Shown piece by piece: positions 1-11,100 of a stretch of 64,000 nt of DNA. How positions within the stretch are numbered: the stretch's first letter is position 1; every line of letters begins with the position of its first letter. The position numbers and the translations under genes were made by a program. Under the pieces are notes generated by a model. That model saw nothing but the letters and a program-made list of their open reading frames with translations. It had not been told where the DNA came from and did not search any database. This DNA is from Tetragenococcus koreensis (GTDB lineage: Bacteria; Bacillota; Bacilli; Lactobacillales; Enterococcaceae): contig NZ_CP027786.1 of assembly GCF_003795145.1 (NCBI RefSeq), positions 806,001 through 870,000 of the forward strand, written 5' to 3'.

Positions 1-538
1 TGCGAAATTTAGCTTTATCACCAAATTGCTCGGCCATAATTTCATGTGCTCCAGCAATAACGTCTTCAAGCGTCGTTACATTGTCATTGATATAATTTGC
101 AGCTTCATCATAGACATCATCTTGTGGAAAAGTTAATAGCCATTGACTGAAAGGAGCCAAGCCATTTTCTTTCGCAATCGTCGCTTTCGTTCGCCGTTTC
201 TGTTTATAAGGACGATAAAGGTCTTCTACTTGCTGCATTTTGGTAGCTTGTAGGATATTTTTCTTTAATTCTGAAGTCAACTTTCCTTGTTCACCAATCA
301 GACGAACAACTTCTTCTTTACGTTTTTCCAGATTTTCTAAGTAGTGGAAACGTTCTTCAATTTCTCTGATTTGAACTTCATCTAAATCGCCAGTCATTTC
401 TTTACGATAACGAGCAATAAACGGAACTGTATTGCCGTCATTTAATAAAGTCAACACCGTCTGCATTTGCTTTGGGCGATACTGCGTTAATTCTTGTTGT
501 AATAAAGAGAGTAATTCTTGATTCATTTCTTGCGCCAT
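1..538 (-). CDS. tex: Tex family transcription accessory / S1 RNA-binding protein, N-terminal part (runs off the left edge)
   Basis: The first 179 codons of a gene that continues beyond base 1. The translation opens MAQEMNQELLSLLQQEL and contains VPFIARYRKEMTGDLDEVQI and DLYRPYKQKRRTKATIA, which are hallmarks of the helical N-terminal region of Tex proteins. Full-length Tex (about 720 residues) adds a YqgF-like fold, helix-hairpin-helix motifs and a C-terminal S1 domain; those parts are outside the window. Tex binds nucleic acid and is associated with transcription and RNA turnover. The ATG at 538 was chosen because AAAGGTG lies eight bases upstream; a second in-frame ATG at 526 has no comparable site. 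No promoter was identified upstream; the preceding phosphatase gene is separated from it by a terminator. Confidence 0.93.
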   Translation of the reverse strand, partial: MAQEMNQELLSLLQQELTQYRPKQMQTVLTLLNDGNTVPFIARYRKEMTGDLDEVQIREIEERFHYLENLEKRKEEVVRLIGEQGKLTSELKKNILQATKMQQVEDLYRPYKQKRRTKATIAKENGLAPFSQWLLTFPQDDVYDEAANYINDNVTTLEDVIAGAHEIMAEQFGDKAKFR

Positions 539-580
539 TTTGACACACCTTTCATTTTACATGCCTTTTAGTATAACACA

Positions 581-612
581 AAAAAGCGAGAATTTCGTTT
601 AAGAAATCCCCG
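581..612 (-). terminator. intrinsic terminator after the phosphatase gene
   Basis: On the minus strand CGGGGATTTC pairs with GAAATTCTCG (ten pairs, two of them G-U) around a six-base loop, followed by CTTTTTTG. It starts eight bases after the stop codon of the phosphatase gene and separates it from tex. Confidence 0.75.
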
Positions 613-619
613 TTTTTAG

Positions 620-1354
620 TTAAAAATCAGGTTGCCAAGCGCCTGTTAAATTTGGATATTCAATGTCTTGTACAATACCATTTTTATCAAAAATGACACC
701 ATGAACAGAGCCACCAAAAACAGCGCCGCCATCAATCCCGATTTTATGATCAGAAATCCACAAAGCAGTTGTCTGCATATCTCCATATAATAAAGGCGTG
801 ATCGTATGGCCAAAGACAATCGTTTTTCCAGTATTATTTTTTCCTTGATGAAATGGTTCCCTGATCCAAATAAAATCAGCTGGGTTCGTTTGTTTCCAAT
901 CACTTTTAGTTAGATCAACACCCGCGTGAACAAAAATATATTTCTCCCATTCAAAATACAAAGGGCGTTCTACTAAAAACTGAATCAATTGTTGGTAATA
1001 AGAACGAATGCTCAGAGCAATTTCAGTTGGTGAATATTCTTCACAACACCCGTCAAACAATAAACTTTCCATTGTTTCCTTGCCGCCGTTTTGCACATAA
1101 GCTTGGTACCATTCTTCTGGTGAACTTAAAAACTGTAAAAAGTACTCTTCATGATTTCCTCGTAGATATACAGCACCATATTTTTCTACCAATTTTTTTC
1201 CTAGTAAAAAGCATTCCTTGCTCTTTTTTCCGCGATCATTTAAGTCACCAATTAAAACAAGTTGATGGGTTTTTGGATTAAAACCTTTTAAAAGCTTTTT
1301 AAATAACTCCAGTTCACCATGGATGTCACTGATAACATAAACATAAGGTTTCAA
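620..1354 (-). CDS. Metallophosphoesterase, PPP-type serine/threonine phosphatase family
   Basis: A 244-residue protein with the ordered metal-binding motifs of the calcineurin-like PPP family: DIHG (residues 10-13), GDLNDRG (36-42), GNHE (66-69), and later VHAG and FGHT. The family hydrolyses phosphoprotein or bis-nucleosyl tetraphosphate substrates with two metal ions; which substrate applies cannot be told from sequence alone. It has no signal peptide or membrane segment and should be cytosolic. The next gene upstream, the glyoxalase-fold gene, is only about 30 bases away, so the two may be cotranscribed; a terminator follows the stop codon. Length is normal for the small bacterial members. 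Confidence 0.85.
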   Translation of the reverse strand: MKPYVYVISDIHGELELFKKLLKGFNPKTHQLVLIGDLNDRGKKSKECFLLGKKLVEKYGAVYLRGNHEEYFLQFLSSPEEWYQAYVQNGGKETMESLLFDGCCEEYSPTEIALSIRSYYQQLIQFLVERPLYFEWEKYIFVHAGVDLTKSDWKQTNPADFIWIREPFHQGKNNTGKTIVFGHTITPLLYGDMQTTALWISDHKIGIDGGAVFGGSVHGVIFDKNGIVQDIEYPNLTGAWQPDF

Positions 1355-1386
1355 AACAGCTGCCTCCCTTTTAAATACAATCAGTT

Positions 1387-1758
1387 TTAGGCCTCTGACA
1401 CAGCAAAATAGTTACCATCCGGATCTACAAAATTGAATACCAACGTTTCTTCTAGCTGAATTAATTCTCCTACCTCAATGGGTATAGATTGCATTTTTTT
1501 ATATAAATCTGTAATATTTTCAGCAAAAAACATTACTTGTGGCGGGTTGGTAGCTACGCCAGGAGATTGTTCTTCAATGAAATTTCGATCATAAATCACA
1601 AAGTGTATTTCTGCACCTTTATTTGGAGCAACTTCTACTACCAAGGTACCATCGGTTTCTTGTGTATCAATAACTACAAAGTCTATAGACTGCCAAAAAG
1701 CCACTGCCTTTTGGACATCACCGACAAAAAGACTAATTTGTACTTTATTTGAAAACAT
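1387..1758 (-). CDS. VOC-superfamily (glyoxalase/bleomycin-resistance fold) protein
   Basis: A 123-residue protein starting MFSNKVQISLFVGDVQKAVA and ending FNFVDPDGNYFAVSEA, the typical first strand and last strand of a vicinal-oxygen-chelate fold. Members include glyoxalases, ring-cleaving dioxygenases and resistance proteins; the substrate here is unknown. The reading frame stays open to an ATG at 1788, but the start at 1758 is preferred because AGAGGAAA precedes it at proper spacing and the longer form would overlap the end of the upstream DUF1149 gene (1772). The ligand residues are not clearly complete, so the protein may be a binding member rather than an enzyme. Confidence 0.8.
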   Translation of the reverse strand: MFSNKVQISLFVGDVQKAVAFWQSIDFVVIDTQETDGTLVVEVAPNKGAEIHFVIYDRNFIEEQSPGVATNPPQVMFFAENITDLYKKMQSIPIEVGELIQLEETLVFNFVDPDGNYFAVSEA

Positions 1759-1771
1759 AATTTCCTCTTTT

Positions 1772-2155
1772 CTATTCTTGACGTTCAAAATCTAAGTTGA
1801 CGCCAGGTTTATCCGTAATAATTTCGGTTACCTCATAGGTCAATCGCTGCAAAATATCAAATAATGGCTCCATCAACTCATCAATTTCTGCTTTGGACAG
1901 ATCGTCCTGACTTTGAATATCTTGGTTCACAATATGGTTGATTTGTCCCATTGCGCCTCGAATAATAAATTTTGTAAAAACAACTTCAAAGCGCAAACGG
2001 GTGCCAATGATACTGTTTTCCTTAGGATAATTTTCATTGGGTGCCTTTAATGGGGTAAAGCCAATATGTATTCTTGTTTTAAGATCTTGTTCTTCTTTTT
2101 TACGCTGGTCAAAATGATAAGCTTCCACCAGCGGCTTTTGACGTTTAATTTCCAA
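1772..2155 (-). CDS. DUF1149 family protein
   Basis: A 127-residue cytosolic protein beginning MEIKRQKPLVEAYHFDQR, the pattern I recognise for the DUF1149 family of streptococci and enterococci, whose function is unknown; the fold is thought to be SecB-like in this group. The start is a TTG at 2155 with GGAAGGTGA just upstream. The frame is also open to an ATG at 2188, but that codon falls at a good extended -10 promoter element (TGC-TATACT), so a start there would be upstream of the transcript. ISLre2-family copy 1 has inserted about 70 bases upstream of the TTG, leaving the promoter's -10 element intact. Confidence 0.8.
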   Translation of the reverse strand: MEIKRQKPLVEAYHFDQRKKEEQDLKTRIHIGFTPLKAPNENYPKENSIIGTRLRFEVVFTKFIIRGAMGQINHIVNQDIQSQDDLSKAEIDELMEPLFDILQRLTYEVTEIITDKPGVNLDFERQE

Positions 2156-2177
2156 AACACTCACCTTCCTTAAAATT

Positions 2178-2187
2178 AAGTATAGCA
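2178..2187 (-). promoter_or_regulatory. extended -10 promoter element of the DUF1149 gene
   Basis: The minus strand reads ATGCTATACTTAA, a TGn-TATACT extended -10 box, about 25 bases before the TTG start. No good -35 box lies 17 bases upstream, which is usual for extended -10 promoters. The IS insertion (from 2224) replaced sequence upstream of about -45. Confidence 0.5.
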
Positions 2188-2214
2188 TAATTACCTACCA
2201 AATAAAAAAGCAGA

Positions 2215-2223
2215 GAGGACCTA
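2215..2223. repeat. target-site duplication, left, IS copy 1
   Basis: GAGGACCTA, identical to 3877-3885 on the other side of the element. Confidence 0.95.
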
Positions 2224-2332
2224 GTATGTGTCAAATTTTCTGAGGTTGAATAAAAAAGAGGCGTTTTGGACAACCACTATTTATTTTTTGATCGTTCATA
2301 AGCCTCCCTTGCGGTCGGCTGGCCCCGTTACA

Positions 2333-2361
2333 TATGATGGAAAAAAACCCTTTCCATCATA
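2333..2361. terminator. hairpin at the 3' end of IS copy 1 transposase
   Basis: TATGATGGAAA and TTTCCATCATA form a perfect 11-bp stem that overlaps the transposase stop codon. Copy 2 has an unrelated sequence forming a hairpin in the same place (40353-40387), so a stem here seems to be conserved in position rather than sequence. There is no clean T tract after it. Confidence 0.45.
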
Positions 2362-3774
2362 AGTAATGGGGAGTTGGATTTAATTGCTTAAGATTGTTCG
2401 AAAACTGGCCTAGCGGAGAACTCTTCGCATAGCCTTCCGCGATTTGTCCGCTAAAAGCTCCTTCATGCGAATAAAATTTCGGTTTTTTCTGAACAGCGCG
2501 TTTCATTTTTTTCCACTTTTGTTCCCGCTCAACGTCCGCCTGAGGGCGTTCATCATATTGATTGAGCCATCCGTTAATTTCATGGTTTCGAAGACTATCA
2601 ATCACTTGAATCATAGCGGTGGCGCCTGTCTTCGTCCATAATCGGCCTTGCCGTTTCATTCGATAGGTGATCTTTCGATGCGTACTTTCAATGGTGCCAA
2701 TACAGGCTTTAGGATCTTGAATCCCTCGATCTTTCAGCGGACGTAAATAGGGCCAGTTCCGTATGAAATAAGCCGATAGAAGGCGCAGCTGCTCATTCGC
2801 TTTTTCTTCGTCTTCCTCGATCAAACTCTCCGCAGTATCTAAACACGTTTGGACTTTATCCCAATCATACTGTCGAAGGGCTTCCTGCATTTTCGGTTGA
2901 AGTTGGGGGACGAAATACAAACGCTCTTTGACTTTTCGCTGCACGTGATAGCGATCGCGGAAGTGCTCATGTCGTAAACAACCGAGCGCCAATTCGTCAA
3001 AGACCGCTTTTTCATAACCTGAACCCCATCACTGTTGGAAACCACAACCGTATCTCTCAAATCGTAATTCGCCTGGAGATAATGCATCATTTCTCGTTGG
3101 GCTTTTTGTCGATTCAGATCACTGATAAAATACGGGTGGATCAACGTCGAGCGTTGGCCATCTTTTTGCTTTCCTTCACACACTTGAAAACGATGAATTT
3201 CGAGGGATTGTTTTTTCTGTCCATGAATTTGCACACCGTCCCCTTCCAGATAAAGAAATGGCACTTTTTTCTTCTCTACAACCCCGTCATAACGTTCTTC
3301 ACGCGTGCTTCTTGCTTGAATAAGTGTTCCGGTTTGAACAACTAACTGCTGGACATTTTGATGGCTCATACTCCACGACGTTAAACAATCAATGGCTTTG
3401 GCGACATGGCGATAGACCATCATCGAACCTAACTCAGCGACGTTTCGCAGCACCAATGAACTATAACGGCTTCCTTTACGAATCCCTAAAAACTTATCGA
3501 GCGGGTAATAAATATCGCCTGCCGCGTTTTTCATTCGTCTTCGATGGAAGGTCACGGTGCCAAAAAGAAAGGTCACCGTCCGGGAGCTTTTTCGATCACT
3601 TTGATAGCCTTGCGCTTTGGCTTCGATAAAAAGCTCATCATCTAACTGGCGAAAGGCCTCTTGTGCTAAGAAAATGATCAGTTGGGAAAAGAAGTGCATC
3701 ATCGCCTTTTCTCGTCTTAAAAAGGAGGTTTCCTCCTTCATTACTTTAACTAAATCTGTTATAATAGACTCCAT
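2357..3774 (-). pseudogene. ISLre2-family transposase (UPF0236), frameshifted
   Basis: The transposase is read in two overlapping frames: residues up to VVVSNSDG in 3774-2839, then LGCLRHEHFRDRYHVQRKVK onward in 2992-2357. Compared with the intact 472-residue transposase at 40380-41798, one G is missing from a run of five G on the minus strand (C run at 3024-3027), changing the codons for DGGSGYE. The two proteins are clearly homologous but far from identical, so this is a different IS of the same family, not a recent copy. It is most likely inactive. A sequencing error in the homopolymer, or slippage that restores the frame, cannot be excluded. Confidence 0.88.
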
Positions 3775-3834
3775 AAGAAACCGCCTCTGTTATTAGTGCC
3801 TGTCACAGCCCAATAACTAGAGTAACGGTTTCTT
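3775..3834 (-). promoter_or_regulatory. 5' hairpin in front of the transposase gene, IS copy 1
   Basis: On the minus strand AAGAAACCG pairs with CGGTTTCTT directly before the ATG at 3774, and inside it CTCT/AGAG and GTTATT/AATAAC also pair. The Shine-Dalgarno-like AGAGG lies in the closing arm. A transcript entering from outside the IS would fold this and hide the start. Copy 2 keeps the same outer stem with changed but still paired inner bases. Confidence 0.6.
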
Positions 3835-3876
3835 TTTTATTCGTCTAGGGTTAACCTCAATAAATTTTACACTTAG

Positions 3877-3885
3877 GAGGACCTA
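3877..3885. repeat. target-site duplication, right, IS copy 1
   Basis: GAGGACCTA, identical to 2215-2223. Together with the flanking arms at 2204-2214 and 3886-3899 it forms the loop region of a terminator that was split by the insertion. Confidence 0.95.
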
Positions 3886-3900
3886 CCGCTCTACTTTTTC

Positions 3901-5982
<2,082 letters not shown>

Positions 5983-6132
5983 AATCGCACTTCCTTCCAT
6001 CGTTATATTGCTTTTGGCTTCATTAAGTATGGTTAACTACTTCTGAATCCTCAATTTATATTAGCAGATTTAGCTCATAAAAATGATTTTCCTTATCCTA
6101 CAACTCGTTATAGATCACTAGTTTTCAATATT

Positions 6133-6224
6133 TATGTTCTATAAAATCAAATAGAACATAAGCTTAGCAAAGTATTGTCCTATATCACAAAATAGCACAT
6201 AACTTTTACATACTCATGTCCTAT
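6133..6224. repeat. cluster of TGTYCTAT inverted repeats between ylbG and rsmD
   Basis: TATGTTCTAT (6133-6142) and ATAGAACATA (6151-6160) form a perfect 10-bp inverted repeat with an 8-base loop. A second pair, TGTCCTAT (6176-6183) and ATAGCACA (6192-6199), has one mismatch and the same 8-base spacing. A lone ATGTCCTAT follows at 6216-6224. No T tract adjoins, so this looks more like repeated operator half-sites than a terminator. The intergenic region 5983-6256 holds nothing else I can name. Confidence 0.55.
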
Positions 6225-6256
6225 TTCGACGGAAATATCTTTTTCAAAAACTAGGT

Positions 6257-6571
6257 TCATTCATTATGATCTTCTTCGGTATTTTCTGCAACTTGAAAAG
6301 CAGCTGCTGTACCAAGTTTATCGCCGAAATTCATATCAATGTCTGGCCGTCGTGAAATATCAACCTCTCGTACAAAGTGAAGTCGATTTAATTTTTCGAT
6401 GTCTTTTTGTACGTCTTCTTCATTAACGTATAGCACCACATACTTCATTTTTGGTGAGACATAATGTACAAAACCATAACGGCGCAGATTTTTCAATTGT
6501 TTTAAGCTATATACCCATACGACTAATCCACGTCTTTTTTGAATCTCAAATGTTTTTGTTTTATCCGACAT
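6257..6571 (-). CDS. ylbG: YlbG family protein (DUF2129)
   Basis: A 104-residue protein beginning MSDKTKTFEIQKRRGLVVWV, a close match to the YlbG/DUF2129 family, whose members are short cytosolic proteins of unknown function found next to ylbF. The conserved core LRRYGFVHYVSPKMKYVVLY is present. The start at 6571 has GGAGGTAG at six bases; the frame is open to 6655, but that form would lie inside ylbF without a ribosome-binding site. It overlaps the end of ylbF by 11 bases, so translation is probably coupled. Confidence 0.88.
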   Translation of the reverse strand: MSDKTKTFEIQKRRGLVVWVYSLKQLKNLRRYGFVHYVSPKMKYVVLYVNEEDVQKDIEKLNRLHFVREVDISRRPDIDMNFGDKLGTAAAFQVAENTEEDHNE

Positions 6572-6986
6572 GGCAACTACCTCCATGGCCTGACTTGCTT
6601 TCAAAGAAAGGATTGCCTGCATCAACTTTAATTTCTTTTGAAATAGTATGTGCAATGGTCGTTCCTACTAAATCTAATATTGACTGCAGAGTGGTTTCAG
6701 CATAGCGAAACTCAGCAACTTTCGGATGAAGATCCAAAGCGCGTTTGGCTTTACGTACAGCGTGCTGCTTTTCTCTTCGATCTGGCGCATACTTGCCATA
6801 CGCTTCAATCGCTTCGAACGCTTCTTTTTTAACCATAAAATTATTCCGCAATTCTTGTACTTCTTTATCCTTATACATCTTGTTTTTTTGCCATAAGTAA
6901 GTTTGGAATGTATTACTTGCTTTGATTGTCTCAAATAATTGATCGACTTGATCTTCGATAACAAATAATTGATCGTTATAAATCAA
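6561..6986 (-). CDS. ylbF: YlbF/YmcA family regulator
   Basis: A 141-residue mainly helical protein of the Com_YlbF family (MIYNDQLFVIEDQVDQLFE... with the central repeat-like helices around VQELRNNFMVKKEAFEAIEAYG). In Bacillus, YlbF forms a complex with YmcA and YaaT that acts with RNase Y in mRNA maturation and influences competence and sporulation; a similar RNA-processing role is inferred here. The C-terminal tail GHGGSCHVG contains a Cys and His residues; in Bacillus the complex binds iron-sulfur clusters, but whether this tail does so is not shown. It overlaps the upstream CAP-domain gene by four bases. Confidence 0.87.
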   Translation of the reverse strand: MIYNDQLFVIEDQVDQLFETIKASNTFQTYLWQKNKMYKDKEVQELRNNFMVKKEAFEAIEAYGKYAPDRREKQHAVRKAKRALDLHPKVAEFRYAETTLQSILDLVGTTIAHTISKEIKVDAGNPFFESKSGHGGSCHVG

Positions 6987-8107
6987 TTGCTCTCACTTTC
7001 CTCTGTTTGGTATTCTGATTCTTTCCATAAGACTAACACATTTTCTTTTGAAAAGGCAACGCCCAATGAGGTTTCATCCGAACGTATTAACTGGTCATAT
7101 AAAACTGGTGTACTATACCAGGATAAAACAGAAAAACTAGGGTCATAAACTGGCTGTTCTAGGTGGCCTGATACAGATGGATCTTCCAATTCTTCTAATA
7201 AATCAGTCATTTCGGTGTCATTTAAAACAAAACTTCCAGGATGGCCCTGCTCTATTCTTTGAAGTGCCTGCAACCGTTCAGTTGTTAGAATATCTTCTTT
7301 ATTTTGGTCAAAAGAACTCAGTATTTGTTTACCGGCTATTTGCAGATTTGTATCAATAGAAAAAGTTGGTACTTCATTTTTTTCTCGTAATAATTGAATT
7401 AAATCAATCGTTTGTTGCTCTTTAAATTGATTGATTTTTTCCCAATCAGCATCTTCCTCTTGTTCGTAATAAGGTGCTTCATCGTTGGCCACTGTATAAG
7501 GAGCAAGCTTAAGTAAAGTTTCACTATCTAAATAATCAACTGCATATAATTGGCTTTCATTATGTGTCTGATCAAAGAAAAGAATCGCAAAGCTGCCATT
7601 ATCAAAAGCGATCAGCGGACGATAATTCATATCATCTTCTTCCAACTCAAAATCCACAGAAGCATCTTGGTGTTCGATAGTAAAGTTTGGATAGATCATA
7701 GTAATTTTAGCTAATTCATCCATAGTCATCCCAAAATGAAATGGTTCAATCTCATCGTCTTTTCCACCTAAATATTTAATGCTTTTAATAGCATGGTCTT
7801 CCGTATTTACTTCCAAAAATTCACCATCTACCGCATAGCGATTGACTGTAAAAGAAAATCCTGAACGCATACTTTCTTCTGGTTGCCCATAACTTTCTTC
7901 AAATTCGTCTAAGTCCTGACCGATCCAATTAGCAAAACCTGCTGTTTGGATCGGCTCATAACTTAAATTAGTAGCGGGTGGGTTATTTTGCGCTTGTTCG
8001 GTTGTTTCATCTTCCGTTGAATTTCGCGGAAACCAAACAGGCTGCATATATAAAATGACAAGAAAAAGAAAGAAAATACCTGCAAATAAGAGGCCTCTTT
8101 TTTTCAT
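6983..8107 (-). CDS. Membrane-anchored CAP-associated domain protein (YlbC-like)
   Basis: A 374-residue protein with a single N-terminal membrane anchor (about residues 5-22, GLLFAGIFFLFLVILYMQPV), a Thr/Glu/Pro-rich linker, then a CAP-associated N-terminal-type domain (GQDLDEFEESYGQPEESMRSGF) and a C-terminal part resembling a CAP/SCP fold (LREKNEVPTFSIDTNLQIAG). Its place directly before ylbF matches the Bacillus ylbC position. The orientation puts the domains outside the cell. Function is unknown. The protein is shorter in classical CAP histidine motifs than plant PR-1 proteins, so a catalytic role should not be assumed. Confidence 0.75.
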   Translation of the reverse strand: MKKRGLLFAGIFFLFLVILYMQPVWFPRNSTEDETTEQAQNNPPATNLSYEPIQTAGFANWIGQDLDEFEESYGQPEESMRSGFSFTVNRYAVDGEFLEVNTEDHAIKSIKYLGGKDDEIEPFHFGMTMDELAKITMIYPNFTIEHQDASVDFELEEDDMNYRPLIAFDNGSFAILFFDQTHNESQLYAVDYLDSETLLKLAPYTVANDEAPYYEQEEDADWEKINQFKEQQTIDLIQLLREKNEVPTFSIDTNLQIAGKQILSSFDQNKEDILTTERLQALQRIEQGHPGSFVLNDTEMTDLLEELEDPSVSGHLEQPVYDPSFSVLSWYSTPVLYDQLIRSDETSLGVAFSKENVLVLWKESEYQTEESESN

Positions 8108-8125
8108 GTTCGTACAACCTTTCCA

Positions 8126-11100
8126 CTATTTTTCTTCAATTTCAATGAGTAAGTCACCTGAAGCGATTGGCTCACCTGCGGTCACGTAAACATGTTTTAC
8201 TTCTCCATCAAAGCTTGCCTCAATAGATGTTTCCATTTTCATGGCTTCGGTCACCATCAGCGTTTGTCCACTTTTAACACGATCACCGCGTTTAACAAGG
8301 ACATCTAAAACAGTTCCGGACATAGTAGCTCCCACATGTTCTTTATTAGTAGGCTCAGCTTTCTTTTTGACCGCAATACTTGTTTTGATTGAAGTATCTT
8401 TTACGACAATTTCGCGCCGTTGACCATTCAAATTGAAAAAGAGTGTACGATTTCCTTCGATATCTGGTTCGCCTATTTCATCCAAACGAATAATTAAGTT
8501 CTTCCCTTTTTCAATAACCACATTGATTTTTTCTCCTTGTCGCATTCCATTAAAAAAGGTTGGCGTGTCTAAAACTTTAATATCCGCGTATTGTTCATAG
8601 GCCTTGCGATAAGCTAGAAAAACATCTGGATACATCAAATAGCTTAATATTTCATCCTGGTTTGGTGTATAGCCAATCAATTTTGCTAATTCATCTCTTA
8701 CTTGATTAAAGTCTACTGGTTCAGCAAAAGCGCCAGGACGATCAGTGTATGGTTCTCTTCCTTTTAAAATGAATTGTTGTAACTTTTTGGGAAAACCGCC
8801 GACTGGTTGGCCTAAATCACCTTGGAAAAATGAAATGACAGATTCAGGAAAACTAATAGAAGCACCTTTCTCGTAAATATCTTCTTCTGACAAATCATTT
8901 TGAACCATAAATAAAGCCATATCTCCGACCACTTTAGAAGATGGGGTTACTTTTACGATATCACCAAACATCATATTGACTTGATGGTACATTTGTTTAA
9001 TTTCATCCCAACGGTCAAACAATCCAACAGCTTTAGCCTGTTGTTGCAAGTTAGAATATTGTCCACCAGGCATCTCATGCATGTAAACTTCTGTTTGTGG
9101 TGCGTTTAGCCCACTTTCAAATGGTTGGTAATATTGACGCACATCTTCCCAGTAATGATTGAGTTTTTGCACGTTTTCAACTTGGATATGGGGCACACGT
9201 TCACTATCATCAAGTGCATAATATAAACTACTCATGCTAGGTTGACTCGTACCGCCACTCATTGCGCTAACGGCTACATCGACAATATCAACTCCCGCTC
9301 TGACTGCTTCCGAGTAGGTCATAATCCCATTGCCACTAGTATCATGGGTATGCAAATGAATCGGCAAATCAACCATATCTTTTAATTCACTAATTAAGCG
9401 ATAAGCCGCTTGCGGTTTCAACAACCCAGCCATATCTTTAATAGCAATAATATGAGCGCCTAACTGTTCTAACTCTTTAGCCATATCTTTATAATATTGT
9501 ACTGAGTATTTTGGCCGATTTGGATCATTAATATCACCAGTATAACAAATCGCAGCTTCAGCAATTTTTCCTGTGTCTCTGACAGCTTGAATACTTTTTT
9601 TCATCTGAGGTAACCAATTCAAGCTATCAAAAATACGAAAAACGTCCATCCCCTGTTTAGCTGCCTCATTAATAAATTCAACTAATACATTGTCAGGGTA
9701 GTTGGAATAACCAACTGCGTTTGAACCGCGAAACAGCATCTGCAGTAAAGTATTCGGCATTTTTTTGCGTAAAATTCGTAATCTTTCCCAAGGATCTTCA
9801 GTTAAGAAGCGGTAGCTTACATCAAAAGTAGCACCACCCCACATTTCACTTGAAAACAACTGCGGAATGCCTTGCTCTGTTTGACGAGCAATTCGGCTTA
9901 AATCTTGCGTACGTACTCGAGTAGCAAGCAAGCTTTGGTGGGCATCCCGAAAAGTTGTATCCGTCAAAAGGACTTCATTTTGTTGACGAACCCACTGAGT
10001 CAATTTCTCTGCGCCCTGGTCTTCTAAAATGTTCTTTGCTGTTTGGTCAACTTTTACCTCAGTTAGATCCTCTGGCATACGAGGTGCTTCGTAAAAAGGT
10101 TTTTCTTGTCTTTCAATTCCAGGAAAACCATTTACTGTAATTTCACTAATATATTTCATTGTTTTATTGCCGCGGTCACGAGTAAACGAAAATTTAAATA
10201 GCTCAGGCGTTTGATCGATAAAAGTGGTCGTCATTTTTCCTGAACGAAATTTCGGATGAGAGATGACATTTTTTAGAAATGGCATATTGGTTTTCACGCC
10301 GCGTACCCGAAATTCTTTTATACAACGCGCCATTTTAGCAATTGCTTGTTCAAATGTCGCTGCATGAGTACATACTTTAACTAGCAAGGAATCAAAGTAA
10401 GGAGTGACAACCGCACCAGCGTAAGCATTTCCAACATCCAATCGAACACCAAAACCACCTGGAGAGCGGTAAGTATCAATTTTACCGGTATCAGGCATAA
10501 AGTCATTTAACGGATCTTCTGTAGTAATCCGGCATTGAATTGCTGCCCCTTTGAAGGTAATATTTTCTTGCTTGGGCAATCCAATATCTTGATGAAGATC
10601 TTTACCTTGAGCAATTAATATCTGCGTAGTAACAATATCTACATCGGTAATCATTTCAGTGATCGTATGTTCCACTTGTACTCTTGGATTTACTTCAATA
10701 AAGTAGAATTGATTACCTTCAACTAAAAATTCAACTGTTCCTGCATTTACATAACCTACATGTTGCATTAAGTTCACTGCTGCGGTACAAATTCTGTCAC
10801 GAAGTTCTGCACTAAGAGATACGCAAGGCGCTACTTCAACGACTTTTTGGTGTCTTCTTTGAACAGAGCAGTCACGTTCAAATAAATGGATAACATTTCC
10901 GTTATTATCGCCTAAGATTTGCACTTCAATGTGTTTTGGATCAGCAACGTATTTTTCGACATAAATCTCATCACTGCCAAACGCCGCTTTGGCCTCACTT
11001 TTAGCACGCTCAAACCCATCGCGCGCTTGTTTTTCATCGTAGGCAACACGCATCCCACGGCCACCACCGCCCAATGCTGCTTTAATCATAATCGGGTAGC

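Larger units (their letters stand above)
2224..3876 (-). mobile_element. ISLre2-family insertion sequence, copy 1 (1653 bp)
   Basis: The element is delimited by imperfect terminal inverted repeats. The left end reads GTATGTGTCAAATTTTCTGA and the right end, reverse-complemented, reads CTAAGTGTAAAATTTATTGA. It is flanked by an exact 9-bp duplication, GAGGACCTA, at 2215-2223 and 3877-3885, as expected for the ISLre2 family. It encodes one transposase on the minus strand, frameshifted in this copy. The related copy at 40260-41899 has the same ends, which confirms the boundaries. Removing the element and one duplication rebuilds a transcription terminator between sepM and the DUF1149 gene. Confidence 0.95.

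Noticed and set aside
3018-3032. Programmed frameshift in the copy 1 transposase
   Set aside because: Copy 2 encodes the same protein in one frame, so a base loss is simpler than a designed frameshift.
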